This document shows positions 1-12,395 of a stretch of 64,000 bases of DNA, piece by piece (positions within the stretch are counted from its first letter, which is position 1; each line of letters begins with the position of its first letter). Under the pieces are notes generated by a model, which was not told the DNA's origin, did no database searches, and worked only from the letters and a program-made list of their open reading frames with translations. The stretch is from Atherinomorus stipes (taxonomy: Eukaryota; Chordata; Actinopteri; Atheriniformes; Atherinidae): assembly GCA_023101725.1 (NCBI GenBank), contig JALJCO010012849.1, positions 1 to 64,000 of the forward strand, in the 5' to 3' direction. The position numbers were made by a program, and so were the translations under genes.

Positions 1-900
1 TTTTTTTTAAGAAACAACTGTCCAGCATCCTTAAGATGTCTCACAGTTTCTGTATTATTTTTGCTGCATGTTGATGTCACAGCTTTTGATTTGAAGAAAC
101 AGAGAAAAACAGATTTCAATGTGTTGTGGCTGAGAGACAGGTGGTTTTATTGCCATGACTACCTATAAATCTGCAAACTGGTATAGATCCACAAAAGCAA
201 ACATGAAAAAAATAAGATTTTCTTTTTTTTTTTTTACTCATTAACTTAATCATCTCAGTTCTTGACCTTATGTTATTTCAGCTGTACTTGTGGACTGATT
301 CTACTCTGTGTCAAGTCTAAATCTACTGCAGTGTGTGATATTGTGTGAACTCTGTTTTCTTGTTTTTCACTGATCTGAACTGATGTCAAGAACATACAGT
401 ACAATGAATGTTTTTGTCTTTACACTTTTCATTTTTTGTCCTGTAGCGACGAGCTGCATAGGTCCAATCCATCACAGGCTGCATTAAGCTGCGTTCTTCC
501 CGTCTCAATTTATCAAAAACCACCTATTTGATGTTTATCACTGATGTGCAGGCGCTTGACAGTTTGACAGATTGTATCTGAGTACAGGCTGATAACAGTA
601 ATTTGGTGCAGCATTAGTGCGTCACTGTGGCATACTTTAAATCCTTTGAATAACACTGACCACATAACAATGACAGTGATTTTGGTTTAAAACCCCTTTT
701 TGACATTCCAAGGACGTCTCCGTCTGTGTGATTGGATGTGTTCCATACTGCTGACGTGAGTTTAAAAGAAAAAGGTCAAGAACTGAATTGCATTAAAAAC
801 GTTGTTAAGTAAACAATATTTCATCAGCAAATCTTGAAGAGATTGTGATTCAAGATTAGATTTACTTGTACAGGTAAAGGACAGCAGACACACAGTCAAG
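1..900. other. Non-coding stretch, no feature recognised
   Basis: AT-rich sequence with short homopolymers. No domain-like open frame, terminal inverted repeat or RNA gene was recognised on either strand. Confidence 0.5.
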
Positions 901-1145
901 TGAGAAAGAAAGTACACCCTCTGTCAAAAGTTTTACTTATGAACTCAAAAAAAAGGACTAGTCCTTGCCAGGTCTCAAAATTAAGTGCCTCTCAAGTGAC
1001 TACCAATAGGTGGCGTATTACACTTTGTCATTTTAATTTGAAAAATCACATGTCGAACTGCAACAGCAAAGTGTAAAAAACTAAGTACATCCCACGAGTC
1101 AGTACCTCGCAGAATTAAGTTTAGCTGCAATAATTTGAAGTGTTA
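901..1145. repeat. Fragment of a dispersed teleost repeat (Tc1/mariner-like arm)
   Basis: The segment starts with GAAAGAAAGTACACCCTCTG and continues through a tract ending in CTAAGTACATCCC. From memory this order (AAAGTACACCCTCT, a short spacer, GCAGGTCTTAAAATTA, later ACTAAGTACACCC) belongs to a high-copy teleost DNA-transposon arm. No second end or target duplication was found, so the copy is partial. The class assignment is a recollection and has not been checked. Confidence 0.5.
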
Positions 1146-1605
1146 CTTAAAGTCGAAACTACTGAACTCGACACCTGCTAACAAAGCATCTGTTTTGCAT
1201 CCCGTCTCTTCTCTGAGCTCTCTCCAGCTGGTAAAAGCCAACCTGATGGTAACTTTTGCCTCATATGTGTCATGATGCATGCTTAAAATGGTCAAGATGT
1301 TGATATCCAGTTGCTATAAAGCAAAACACAGCTGTCACATGATGCCATGAGCTGGGTAACTATTTGTAAGGTGCAGTTTCTAAGCCCCAAGGCACTCCAG
1401 GGTAACAACGGTTCCAGGAATGTACATGGTGAATGTCAGTCTATCATCAAAATGAGTCAAAAGCACGGGTTTAAGACTGGAAAGGTGCATACTGTTGCTT
1501 CATATTACTGAACTTTGCTAGCATTCTTTGAGGCACAGCTCTTTCAAGCTCCTACCCAAGGGGCAAACTCTGATAGAAAAGTGTGAAACCAGGAAGGGAA
1601 ATTTT
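1146..1605. other. Non-coding stretch, no feature recognised
   Basis: No coding or structural signal stands out between the two flanking repeats. Confidence 0.45.
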
Positions 1606-1995
1606 TAATAGTAATTCTTTCTTGATCCGCTAGAAGCTGGCTCCAAAACAGAGCAAATCCCCATAGACCCCCATGTTAAAAAGAACCAACTTCACAGCAG
1701 AAATAAACATGTTTACAGCCTGGTTCAAAAAATCATTTTAGGTTTAATAAGTCAAGTTTACCTTCATGTCAACTGTGAGGGGGGCGATTTTTTTTTTTTT
1801 ATAGCTCACCCATTTAGATGTCATTCAATCTTGAAATTACACGTGGCTGCGCTGTGTCCATTTTAGTATTTTCCCGGGAATGACGACACATGTGACATGG
1901 CAAGATGGCGACGGTGGGACACATCCAACGGGCTTCACTTTTCTCCATTCAGATGAGACCGAATACTACGTCCATCTCTATTAACAGTCTATGCT
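1606..1995 (+). repeat. Dispersed teleost repeat of uncertain class
   Basis: The block runs from GATCCGCTAGAAGCTGGCTC, through a tract with CCCCATAGACCCCCATGTTA and AACATGTTTACAGCCTGGTT, to GAATACTACGTCCATCTC and AACAGTCTATG. I recognise this series of phrases as a high-copy repeat in many bony fish, often ending in a form of TACGTCCAT...ACAGTCTATGG. It contains AAGATGGCGACGG, which can look like a start codon context, but the 69-codon frame over it (1905-2114) has no domain and is best read as repeat sequence. Class (SINE, MITE or other) is not clear. Confidence 0.55.
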
Positions 1996-3280
1996 CCTAC
2001 CACATCAGAGGAAATACAAATGAATTCATGGTTGACTCACAGATGGTATTTACACTTCGGTCTCTTCTTTCCAAAGAACATTATATTAGAAGTTGTGATT
2101 CTTTTTTTCTGTAGAAACCCTTCAAAACTTATTGATTTCTTTTAAAATTATAGTTAAAAGACACTGAGCACTTTGTCATGTCTTTTAAAATGATTTCTAA
2201 AGCAGTTTTGGCAACCCTGCAACGCATGCCATCAAACTGCTGTTACCATCGGAGGGTGCTTATAATCTGCAGCTCAAAATAGTAAAAGCTAATTCTATGC
2301 CTCTTAGCTAGATTTTCAATGTTTAACCTTTTACTTACTTAAAAACTGCTTTAATGTTGCAGTTGATTCGCAAATCCACATCATGATTTCAATCTAGTTT
2401 TGCTTTTTTCTCAATATTTTCTGCTTTGTTACTTCTGACACGCTCATACAGTCGCACAGATATTGCCTTTGTGTTAAACCATCTGTAATCTGATTGTAGC
2501 ATCAACAAGATTATACTAGAGCAGAGGTTCTCTCTGTGCGGAGATGAGGAATGAAAACTGTCCATTATACCACAGACAAGAAGATGGCAAAACAGATATA
2601 AGATAGCAGACGTGACACACTATCATATCAGATCACAGGGAATGTTATCAAGCAATCATAGATCAAAATAATACAGCTTTTTTTTCCCTCTGCAACAAAA
2701 GATGAAGATTCCAACTTGACAGCAATATTCAGAAAGAACTTCAGAACAGGGCACGTATGCGCTGTAGCTGCTTCCCATCTCATCAGATAGGTCTCGGTGC
2801 CTGCAGGGCTGAAACAAAGCATCTTTGGACATTCATTCAGGCTCTGTGATGGACGGACACCCACCAGTTCAAGTCCCCAAAGGAAAAAGCTATGTACAGA
2901 CAGAAAAGAAGAGCTGTAAAATGTTCCTGCAGGGCGAGGGGTTATGAAGTAGTGAGGAACGGTGCCAAATCAGATAGCGGCACATCAAAACTAGCTACAG
3001 GGGGTGAAACAAGCAGGGGATGACTTTGGGAAAACAAAAGGCACACTTATCCATACACAGGGCTCCCTACACAGAAATGAAGACAGACAACACAGTCATT
3101 CCTATTCTGTGCTGTGGTACACAAAAATGTGGGCACTCTAAAGGAAAATCTCTGCATCATTAGTCTATTCCTGAGCTTTTTAAAAGCAGCTGCTTCATTT
3201 CAACATATTTTAGATCCTAAACGTTTAACAGACATGTTGTGTTGCCACTAGTAACCTATAAATCCCTAAATTGACTTTGA
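1996..3280. other. Non-coding stretch, no feature recognised
   Basis: No repeat ends or gene signals were recognised. The 78-codon minus frame at 2628-2864 has no domain-like pattern. Confidence 0.45.
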
Positions 3281-3515
3281 TTGAAGGGTTCCCAAACTTT
3301 TGTACATCCCATTCTTTTTACCATTTATTTTATCATAATAAAACGTTGTAATGCTACTCTAAGAATCTCAGTCTGGAAAACACGCAAAAGTTACATCTTT
3401 GTAGCAAAAATAAATATTTATATATATTTTTGTGATCTACTCTTGGTGAGAGCAAATCCATATAAAATCTCAGATTGGTGCCCAAACTTTTGCATACTGC
3501 TGTATATTGCAGCTT
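3281..3515 (+). repeat. Repeat unit bounded by direct copies of a CCCAAACTTTTG end
   Basis: GGTTCCCAAACTTTTGTACA near 3285 and GGTGCCCAAACTTTTGCATA near 3477 are near-identical and in the same orientation, about 190 bases apart. The interval holds TTTGTGATCTACTCTTGGTG followed by AAATCTCAGATTGG. Teleost repeats ending in GGTGCCCAAACTTTTGCATGCC are familiar, and this looks like two copies of one such end flanking a unit. The 108-codon frame over it has no domain. Confidence 0.5.
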
Positions 3516-4963
3516 TAAAAAAGTGGCATATCAGCAATTCCATGTCTGTCTTTCTTCTTTCCCTTATAGACGAAGTCACTCTGCAAGAGGTGCTATGTAG
3601 CGTCTAGTCTGGATCCACATTGTCAAATCTATATGAGCACAGGTTGTGTTTGGTAGCTGAACAAAACAATCAAAAAGGCACTTATCCATCCAAAGAGAAG
3701 ATGGCGCACCATGTCCAATTTTTCCTTTTCATCTGGGACGTAATGAGCAGGTTTAAAAGAATGGAGAAGGTGAGGTAAAAGTGCAGCCACAAGGGGATGA
3801 GAAGGGAAAAAAGGAGTAAGTGTATGGTATTTAATCATTAGTGAGAGGAGATAGGCCCGCGGTGGTGGCAGTGGTACAGCTGACAGCTCCGGTCATTCAT
3901 TTAGAGTGACATTCATTAGTCTGCCCTATAATCTGCCACCTACATGGAGGATAGGATGAAGAGCAAGGCAGAGAACAGGCTCTATGAATCACACGCATGG
4001 ACACTATCATACCACGGCTTTCTCTGTTGCTGGTCCCAAACAAGGAGCCTTATCAGGGTCTATAGGGATGTTAAATAATGAGGCGACCAAATCTTCCACA
4101 GCAGAGCCGTTGGCTTCGTCACAGAAATGCAACTGATAAGATGTACAGCAGAAAGGAGTACAGAGAAATACATGCATGCTCAAAATACACAAATGGAACA
4201 AAAGAAGCTTCTTGTTTGTTTTTTTTTTTGTTGTTTTTTACACCAGCAGTTTTAGCTCTGGTTTGCCCCCAGATTATAACTTAAAACGGCAAAGGTCTGG
4301 TTTTAGCACCAAACATGCAAAGCTACATTATCAGCAACTCTGCAGGACAGAACAAATAACCCCTTACATCGGGGGCAGGGTTATGTGGACCAACCAAGCA
4401 AACTACAACGTAGGGACAGCCATGTTTAGGGAAAAAAAAAAAAAAAAAACTAGACTCACTGCACTGTTTACTTTTAGCAATTTTAGAGAGCGCAAAATAA
4501 ACCCGAGCTAGTTAAAGCTAGCACCAAATTAACATTGGTATTCAAACTTTAATGGTGATATTAAATGGTGATACAAAACGTGATCTGTTGTTTTGGTGAA
4601 GATAAACCGTCTCCCTGCAATGTGGTCTACCACAGAAATGGAAAACACAGAAGAAAAATCAAACATATTTAAAAAACCAGTTCAAGGAGACATGATGCTC
4701 CCATGTCTTGATCTTTGGTTGTTGAAAGTCAAACCAACTTAGTACTGGCTCTTACATGAGCCCCAAACAGTCATTTGAAACACTTTGTAAAAAAAAAAAA
4801 AAAGGAGGGGGGGGGGGGGGTAAATGAATGTCTACAGGTTAAAAACACTGGTCCTGAATAAGGTGACTAAAAGGATAAGTTTTAATCTTCATATGCTTGA
4901 GTTCAACCAGTAAATGCTACACATGTTAGTTTTGTCTTTACATATCCATTGGTCCTTATGATC
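3516..4963. other. Non-coding stretch with homopolymer tracts
   Basis: The stretch contains an A run near 4429-4449 and an A run followed by a G run at 4789-4819. Overlapping short frames at 3629-4511 in several phases lack codon structure or domains and are taken as chance. Confidence 0.5.
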
Positions 4964-5206
4964 AAAATGGTAAAATGGTAAATAAACTGTACTTTTTAAT
5001 CTTTTCCAGTATGGTGAACACTCAAAGCGCTTTGCATATCGAAATTGCCAATTCACACCCTCATAGGCACTTCATGAGGCAACATGGGGTCGTCGTCTAC
5101 CCTAAGGACACACATGTAGTCTGTGGAAGACTGGAATCAATCTGCTGACCTCCTAGTTGATAAAGGACTGCTCCTCTATCTGAGCTACAGTCACGCATCG
5201 AAAGTA
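4964..5206 (-). repeat. tRNA-derived SINE
   Basis: Read on the minus strand, the element starts with GACTGTAGCTCAGATAGAGG, which resembles a pol III A box in a tRNA-like head. It continues with GGAGGTCAGCAGATTGATTC, a decayed B-box region (consensus GGTTCRANNCC). The body contains GTCCTTAGGG, GTGTGAATTG and CAAAGCGCTTTGAGTGTTCA. The tail ends in AGTTTATTTACCATTTTACC. This order (tRNA-like head, AAGCGCTTTGAGTG body, CATTTACCATTTACC tail) matches a common teleost SINE architecture. Length, about 240 bases, fits a full or nearly full copy. Both promoter boxes carry substitutions, so activity is unlikely. Confidence 0.75.
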
Positions 5207-6665
5207 TAGCACAAAATATCTGCTACATTACAAAGACTGGGAGCCATTAACCTCACCTTAGTTAAATATGCAGTATAGCTAATAAAATTATTATTAATTA
5301 TATATGGTAGCAGTCAAAAGCTTGGGAAAACTCTGTTATTAGTTGGAAAATATATCCAAACTTTTGACTGGTAGTATGAATAAAAAAGAAATGAAGAAAA
5401 AAAAACATTTGGGTCTTAGCTCCCCCCCCCAAAAAAAAAACAACAACAACAACACACAAAAAAACTGCAAAATGTTTGACAAATTCAGTTAAAACAAAAC
5501 AAAGCACAACAAAAAAAAAAAACTAGGCTTTTTTTCCCAGAAGTCACTTACATAATTTTTCTTTTTTCTGGACTTCTCTTTATATAAATTAGATAGAATT
5601 GATTACCTCGACTACACCTCTGAAAAAAGCTGCCATCAAGGAGGAATAAAAGAGAAAGGCAGAGCCACTCAGCTGCAGCCATTTTGGCACAGTCATTCAC
5701 TTTTCTATTACAATTTTTGCCTTTAATTAAGGTTAATTAGACTCTCAGTGGGTCTGTCCATTCTTCTCTCTCCATGTGAGGTGACGGCAGAGCGGCTCGC
5801 AGAAAAATGGCACACTGCTGGGAAAAATGAAAAACTCCTGACATGCCAAGTGAAGGGAGGGCGAATGCGTTTTTGTCTGTGGTTTGTGAATGCTGTGTGC
5901 TCAATTTAATGGCTTGTTTCCTGATGCATTGGGGTATGAGAAAGCACACGCACAAAAAAAGAAAAAAAAAATCACATAAAAAGAGCACAGTTATTTTGAA
6001 ATTGCCACAAAGCAGTTTTGTCAATAAGACACAACTCACAGGAGACACAGATGGCTTTAACAGTCGGCGCCTCTCCAGCTAATTGGGGCATCACTGGTGT
6101 ATCTGTGGCTCATGTGACGTTTGAACATACCTGTGAATTTTTAAGTGAGTTGGATGATCCTTCACTGTTTGTCTTTGTTGCAGCAAAGACAAAGTGTGGA
6201 AAATTGTTTGGCTAAGCTGTGCTCTCTTTCCACTAATGATGGCTTTTTTTTTTAAACAATGAAATGCAGTTTGCATAACTGAACAATGACCTTTCAGCAA
6301 AAGAGGTTCATGGTTTGTGAGAAGTGCTTGAATAGATTTGTTGTTTTAACAGAAAATCTTGTTTTTTATTTAGATTAATATGCCATTAATGTGTAAATTG
6401 TTCATTTTGAGACCATTTTATTTGAGCACAGACATTTAATAGGAGCAAAATTGAACCTGTATGGAACATTTTTAAAGTGAAACTTTTTTATTTTATAAAC
6501 ACCCTTAAGGTCATTAGCGTCAGGTGACATTGTAAATAAGATGATGGGTTTATGTTTGCATTAAGCTGAAATGATACAGCATATCAAGCAGCTTTTGATG
6601 CAGATTGATATGGAAATTTCTATGCAGTAGTCATATACTGAAATAAATAGCTACACCAAAACATG
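5207..6665. other. Non-coding stretch, no feature recognised
   Basis: Several A/C-rich tracts lie at 5400-5520. Frames such as 5737-6048 (minus) are hydrophobic by composition only and show no domain. Confidence 0.45.
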
Positions 6666-6673
6666 ATATCAAC

Positions 6674-7729
6674 TATGGATGTCTGATGCTGGCTTTTTTA
6701 CTGATATCTGATATACCAGTATTGTCCAACTCTTAATTTCCGATATCATCTGATACAGATATATGCAAACATCTATGAGAATGTATCTCCCATATTTCAA
6801 GAAATACAACTATATTCTCCTGCAAGTGCAAAGATCCCAAAATAGCCTTAAAGACTCACAACGTAACTTTTACACCTTAAAAATATGCGTTTCTGACCCA
6901 TTTTGATGGCACAGCAACATTCATTATGGGCTGCCCAGAGGCGTCCCGAGGCTCAGAAAAAACAGTATGTAAGTTTCCCATCCGGGATGTGACTGTGACG
7001 TTGCAGCAGACTATTGGTTGTGCACCGCGGCACTTACTAGCAAATGGAAGTGAACCAGATATGAACATCGCAGGTGTTTTGAACGCATATCATGTCAGAG
7101 TCAGTAAAGAAGCACAAGTAAACATTACCAGTAGAAAAGAAGAAAAGAAAGAGAGGAAGGGACAGAACAAGAGTCAAGATAAGACTGTCTTTTACTGGCT
7201 GGAGTGAGTCACAGTACAGGTACGATAGAAGATGGATGCTAGTTTAGTCGTGGATAGGGGGCGTGTCACTGAGAAAAGTTCTGTTGTGTGTCTTTAACTC
7301 AGCCAGAGGAGTTCATTTTGGACATCTGGCTGCCATACTAGCAGGTATTAGCAAACATTTGGCTAATTATAATGTTTCTGAAAACTTGGTAACTTAACCA
7401 AGAACTTAAAACCAGACACATAAAACAGCTTCAAAACAAGTCAGTCTGTAGCAGCAGCAGCTGCACCGTAGTCACATGACTCTAAAAGGAATGCTGAGAT
7501 ATGAAGTTCTTCCACGGTAACAGGGACTTTTCTACAAACTGGACCAATGGTAATGGAACAAGATTTACTAATGAAATCTTGTGAGATCACAGTGTTCATT
7601 TACAAAATCCTGCAAAATTTCGTTGGAGCAATACCGGTATGATAAAAACCTATACTGATATTTTACGATATCACACTTTGATGCCGATATCGGCAAATAA
7701 TATTGTTAAGATGATGTTAGACATCTCTA
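6674..7729 (-). mobile_element. hAT-type MITE, interrupted by a TTAA-flanked insert
   Basis: The ends are TATGGATGTCTGATGCTGGC on the left and the complement of TAGAGATGTCTAACATCATC on the right. The flanks ATATCAAC (6666-6673) and GTATCAAC (7730-7737) match in 7 of 8 bases, as expected for a hAT target duplication. The body carries GCAGCAGCAGCTGCACCG and AGTCACATGACT, the reverse of the core seen at 40.6 and 45.8 kb, so this copy lies on the minus strand of the family. A separate element at 6852-7293 interrupts it. No transposase is present. The hAT assignment rests on duplication length and end pattern. Confidence 0.8.
6848..7297. mobile_element. piggyBac-like MITE with TTAA target duplication
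   Basis: TTAA at 6848-6851 and 7294-7297 bounds a 442-base insert (6852-7293). Its ends are AGACTCACAACGTAACTTTT and, reverse complemented, AGACACACAACAGAACTTTT, matching in 17 of 20 bases. Sister copies of the host element read AGCATTAACTCAGCC (as complement) across this site with a single TTAA, which gives the empty site. TTAA duplication is typical of piggyBac elements; Kolobok elements also use it. A 93-codon frame (6926-7207) spans much of the insert but resembles no transposase I know. Confidence 0.75.
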
Positions 7730-7737
7730 GTATCAAC

Positions 7738-8045
7738 ATAAAGATGTGTGTTGTACCCTAACCCTAATATTGCCCTACATAAACATCTTAAACTTCAACC
7801 AAAACTTCACTTTAGAAAAGAAAGGAGGAAAAAAACTTATAAGAAGTGCCAAAAGAGGATACAATATCACTTCTAAAAGCTTTGACACAATTGTTCACTT
7901 AAATTAAAACCTTTGAGTCTTGCATCAATGTTTTAAGCTCAGAAATTCCATACCTATAATGAAATTATTATATTTATGCAAGTACAAGTTTATTTGATAC
8001 TTTCGGAGTTGTAAAAGGAATAGATTGGAATAGAATTGAGATTTA
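7738..8045. other. Non-coding stretch, no feature recognised
   Basis: AT-rich spacer between two repeat blocks. Nothing was recognised. Confidence 0.4.
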
Positions 8046-8480
8046 ATATGTAATATCAGTGTATGTGTTACTGGTGAACAATAAGGAAAGATGGCTGGTA
8101 TAGACTGTGTATTACTGGACTGAGCATCTGTAATGTCACCAGTTGGTTTCTGAAGAGCTGAATTCAAGCTTGGTGGGCGGTTCCCCCCCATCACTATCTT
8201 GGTAGCAAGATGTGTCTCATCACTGCTGGAAAATAAAGGTGAAGATGAAAATATCAATCCTGTGAGCGCGGGGTGAATGACTGACACCTAAAACTCTAGC
8301 TAAGAGCTAACCGAGCTAACCTGAAGCTAGCGAAAGGAAACAGAGGCAGGCGGACTAAAGCTAAGGTGCGCTATTAGCTAAAACCGTGGTATGCTAATCT
8401 GCTTCTGACTAAGGAAGAAGATTAGGAGCGGGAGCGAGAAGAAAGCAAGCCACTAACCACCAGCGCTGATGGTTGCCTGA
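8046..8480 (-). repeat. Dispersed repeat with GCTAA-rich leader
   Basis: On the minus strand a GCTAGC/GTTAGCT-rich leader (8290-8400) is followed by TTTATTTTCCAGCAGTGATG, GACACATCTTGCTACCAAGA, and GGTGACATTACAGATGCTCA, then CACAGTCTATACC. I recall close relatives of this series as a high-copy fish repeat. A 120-codon minus frame (7925-8287) covers it but follows the repeat rather than a known protein. The CTTTATTTTCCAG stretch resembles a splice acceptor and could be used if transcribed. Confidence 0.45.
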
Positions 8481-11400
8481 CATCCAAAAGGACACACCCC
8501 TAATTATGCACATTTTCAAGATTACATAACATCTACTGTAAATGAGTCATTCTCACTTTACATATGAAAAAGAGCACATCAACCGAATACAGAAACTTTA
8601 TGGTTAAGCCTGGGAAATATTAATATCAATACAAAGAAAACTGCAGTCTTAATTTCACTGTAGATCTTTGGTAAATTATCCCCCCCAGAGATAAACCCCC
8701 AAAAGATGTCAGGATTTTAGCATGAAATAAAGAAAACACAGACTAAGCAAAACACTTTTCCAAGGGAAATATTTTCCCTCAACTTTAATTGCAGGAAATT
8801 AATTGGGAGAAAACTTTTGTCACAGACAAAAGCAGCCCATGTTTCATTAACAGCATCATTAATAAAAGATGACGTTTCTTCCTTTTAATTAGAATTACTG
8901 AAGTGAGAATTGACTGAAAGGGAGAGAGGGAGCAGGAGGAAAACAAAAAGAGGACAGAGGGTGGTTTAAGTGGTGGGATGGAAAGTGGTTAAGAAAGAAA
9001 GTAAACACCAAAGAGATACAAACAGCACCTAAAAACAAAACAGGTGAAAACATTCCATGGTCCTCCAGGCTCAAAGGTTAAATCTGCTCAATCTCCAAAT
9101 GCTGGATTTGGAATTTTTAACAGCATACTCAGATTTGATTTCTTTGACCTCATTTATAAGCAATACTACGTATTTATCCCTTTAGTTAGTAAAAAAAAAA
9201 AAAAAAAATCTGGAAACATGTTTTTGATGCTACAATAAATAAAATTCTTACACAAAAAACTGCACCTGCTTACATGACCTTCTGTTCCCCTCTCTTAGAA
9301 ATCTCAAAGGAAGGAGCTGTAGCTTAGCAGACAGCCTTTTCCTTCTAATAAAATGCAACTGAAAACAAACTGCAATGTATCCCACTTTAGGATGAGAGGC
9401 AGCACAGGGTCGTTGCTTTTTCCTGTGTTGCATGTTTTAGATGTCCCCTGAGCACTTGTCTTACAGCCAGCTGAGCATAGAGACCAGTGTTACTTGTCAG
9501 GATTCAAGAATGTCTTGTTTTGATGGAAATTAGCTTGTAGCCTGCTGTTTACCTTCCTATGGGTAGAAAGAGGGAGGTCTGAAACTGTGTAGCTGGAGCC
9601 GTGCAATCATGTTCTGAGGTAAAATGCTGCTCTCTGTATATAATTAAGAATAGAACTAACATAAATTAATAATTTTCCATTTCCTTAACTAATAGTGGTG
9701 TAAATGTGATGCTACCAAGTGTCACTGAACTCATTTGACCAGCTGATAACCAAGTCAAGGAAAGGGAGTTTGTTAGTAATCATGAAATGTTTCTCTTGGT
9801 CACTTCAAGTCCCAAACTCACTGATAATCATGTCAGCAGATAAAGGAAAGGGGCTTCAGACTGCATGCCCTCACGCTACATTGCTTTGTAAACCATTAGC
9901 TTATTAGCTGCTACTCGTACAGTAGAATAAAGACTGCAGTCTGATATTATTTGTTACATTTGTGGATTTCAAATATAGGATTCAGAGACCGGGATGACAA
10001 CTTCTAGGACTAAAATGGGCAGATGAATAAAGAAAAGCACAAAATCTGAAAGTCTAAGACATGGGAAGGTCATGAATAAGGTTCAACACAAGCTAACCCA
10101 TTTAAACGGCTCTTCATGTTCCGCTTTTGTTAACACCGATAATGTAGGAATAGACATTTGGAAATATGTTGCACTTTTAAAGCCTCACATTAAGAGTTCT
10201 GTATATGTTTTTTGAGTTAAAAATATATACAAATATACCCCAAATTAAGTTTTAGCAAACAATTTCAGTCAAATTTTGTTTGTTTTTTAGCATTCATGGG
10301 AACTGTGAAAAATAAAAAAAAGACCAAGCACTGAGAACTCTTGCTTTGATTATTTTAAAGCTCTTTGAAAAACAACCAACGAAGACGTTAACTGGTTAAT
10401 ATTCTACGAGGAAATGACACCAAAGCCGTTCACATAGTGATTTTTATGAAATGGTAAAAGTCTGGTAAAGCTGCTGTGAGCTCTGCATGTGACCCAACAT
10501 TCCCAGAGCCATTTTAAATCCAAGTATTCAACCCAACACCCAAACACATGCTATGTTAAATGATGTTTTTGTAAGATGTCCTAATATTTGAATCCGTAAC
10601 TACTACCCATTGTGCAGTTTAACTAACTAACTACGGTTTTACTGTACTAGCAGAACCATATGAGATTTTTTTTTTCTTAGAAATTCCATACTGTCCAGCT
10701 TTAAAGCTATTCTAACTGTAAATATGTAATGCAACACCTTAGAGAACCACTAGAATTCACTCTGGTAATCTCAGCCTCACACAAACAGAGCCAAAACCAA
10801 ACATAAATTGGAGCTCTTCAAAAAGCTTCTACAATGCAACTCATTCAGCAGGGGGCATCTGGAAACCCACCCTCTCCATACTGTATGGCAGCAGCTCATG
10901 GCCACTAACAAGCAGTCCCGAATCCCAGTCCGTACAACAAACACATCAGCACCACAACGAGGAGCAAAGCAACTCAGATTACAGCATACAAAGGAAGCGG
11001 GGCTTCCTTTGTTGGTAAGAAGTACATCACAAATCTATAGCTGACATAAATAATTGCACCTGTTTGCTGATCTATAAAGTCTTGCAAATATTGTGCATTA
11101 ATTTTCTGAACTCATTATCTGAAAGTGAGCAAGACTAATTAACTGATCAATAAATCTGAATTATTCCAAGCTTCTTTATAAAGAAGTTCTTTGCAACTCC
11201 TGCACTGATTTGTGGCTCATACTGTATTTAAATATAAAAGCAAATATGAAAGAAGCAAATGTGCTTTTCTTATAAGGAAAAAAAGGCAAAGAAGAAGTGG
11301 GTGTGTTGGAATATAACTGTGAGGTAGCCTAATTGTGGCTGAGTGCCTTTGACAATGAGAAGAAATGAAACTTCAATAATTCTCTTTAATACTCCAAACC

Positions 11401-12010
11401 ACACAGAGAATCTAATTTTTCTTAGTTTTCAGTAGAGGAATCGAAACTTTCTAATTGAGTCATGATAAAAGCAATCTATTTCAGCTGTTTTTCCTCTATC
11501 TTCCATCATATTAGGCCAATGTCTGGCTAAGTGAATGCAAATTGTGACACCATCACTGAAGTGGAGTGATACTCATAATCAGTAAAAGAGCTAAAATCCA
11601 GAGCACTGTAATGGAGGTCTGATTGGCACCCTAAAAGTCAGATTTTTGGAAACTGAAACTTGGCCAAATAATCTACATTTTGCAGTATTCTTATTTTATC
11701 TTCTCTCTGACACTCTTCACTCTCTTCTCTTACGTAAAGATCATTCCAATCATTTGATTGAAAGGTTGAAAATCTGTTACGCAAGGAGTGACGAAACTGT
11801 ATGAATAGGTTGAGAGAATAGAATCTTCTCTCTCAAATTTTTCAACCAATTTACAGAACCAACAAACTATGATATGATTTCATCTCATGGAGTGTTTACA
11901 TCAAATATTGTTGAACTCCAATGCAGATCTGTGATATCTGTCTCTTTTCAATGATGTAAAACTGAAGAGACACAGCATGACAAAGACTGATTTCACTTTG
12001 AAAAACACTG
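8481..12010. other. Non-coding stretch, no clear feature
   Basis: About 3.5 kb of AT-rich sequence with short homopolymers. Frames at 9044-9433, 9719-9907 and 10808-11044 are short and domainless. A small imperfect hairpin lies near 11805-11848 (GGTTGAGAGA paired with TCTCTCAAA...TTCAACC). No repeat end was recognised with confidence. Confidence 0.45.
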
Positions 12011-12018
12011 AATGATTT

Positions 12019-12395
12019 TAGAGATGCCTGATATTATTGCCTCAATAAAGACCTCGGCGAGTATTAGCTTTAAAACTCAATATTGACTTCAATCAATATA
12101 ATTAACCAATGTATAGCAGGCACTGTTTGGTAATAAACCCACAGAATGTCGTTTTTCTTTTTCTTTTCTTTGTTTTTTTTTATTTTTGCTAATCTTTTAA
12201 TCAACTGTGCAACATAATATTTTCTCCCGCAACTACCGGATCTGCAGCAGAAGTATATTTACTAATTTTGCGCACAGATGAATATCAGATCATTTTCAAC
12301 TTTAACATCAGTATTGGTATTAATTATCAGCCAAATGAGTTGTAAAATATCAGCATTTTGGATATCAGCCAAAAATCCAATATTTTGCATCCATA
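12019..12395. mobile_element. hAT-like MITE, decayed
   Basis: The left end is TAGAGATGCCTGATATTATT and the right end, complemented, is TATGGATGCAAAATATTGGA. The interior ends in GATATCAGCC repeats typical of this MITE group. Flanks AATGATTT and TCTGATTA share 5 of 8 bases, so the target duplication is weak. Length is about 377 bases and no coding capacity is seen. Confidence 0.55.

Noticed and set aside
7441..7462. (GCA)n-like run considered as a triplet repeat
   Set aside because: It is the fixed GCAGCAGCAGCTGCACCG of the MITE core, with the same length in sister copies.
11805..11848. Hairpin-like inverted repeat considered as a microRNA precursor
   Set aside because: The stem is short and imperfect and gives no 60-70 base foldback typical of a precursor.
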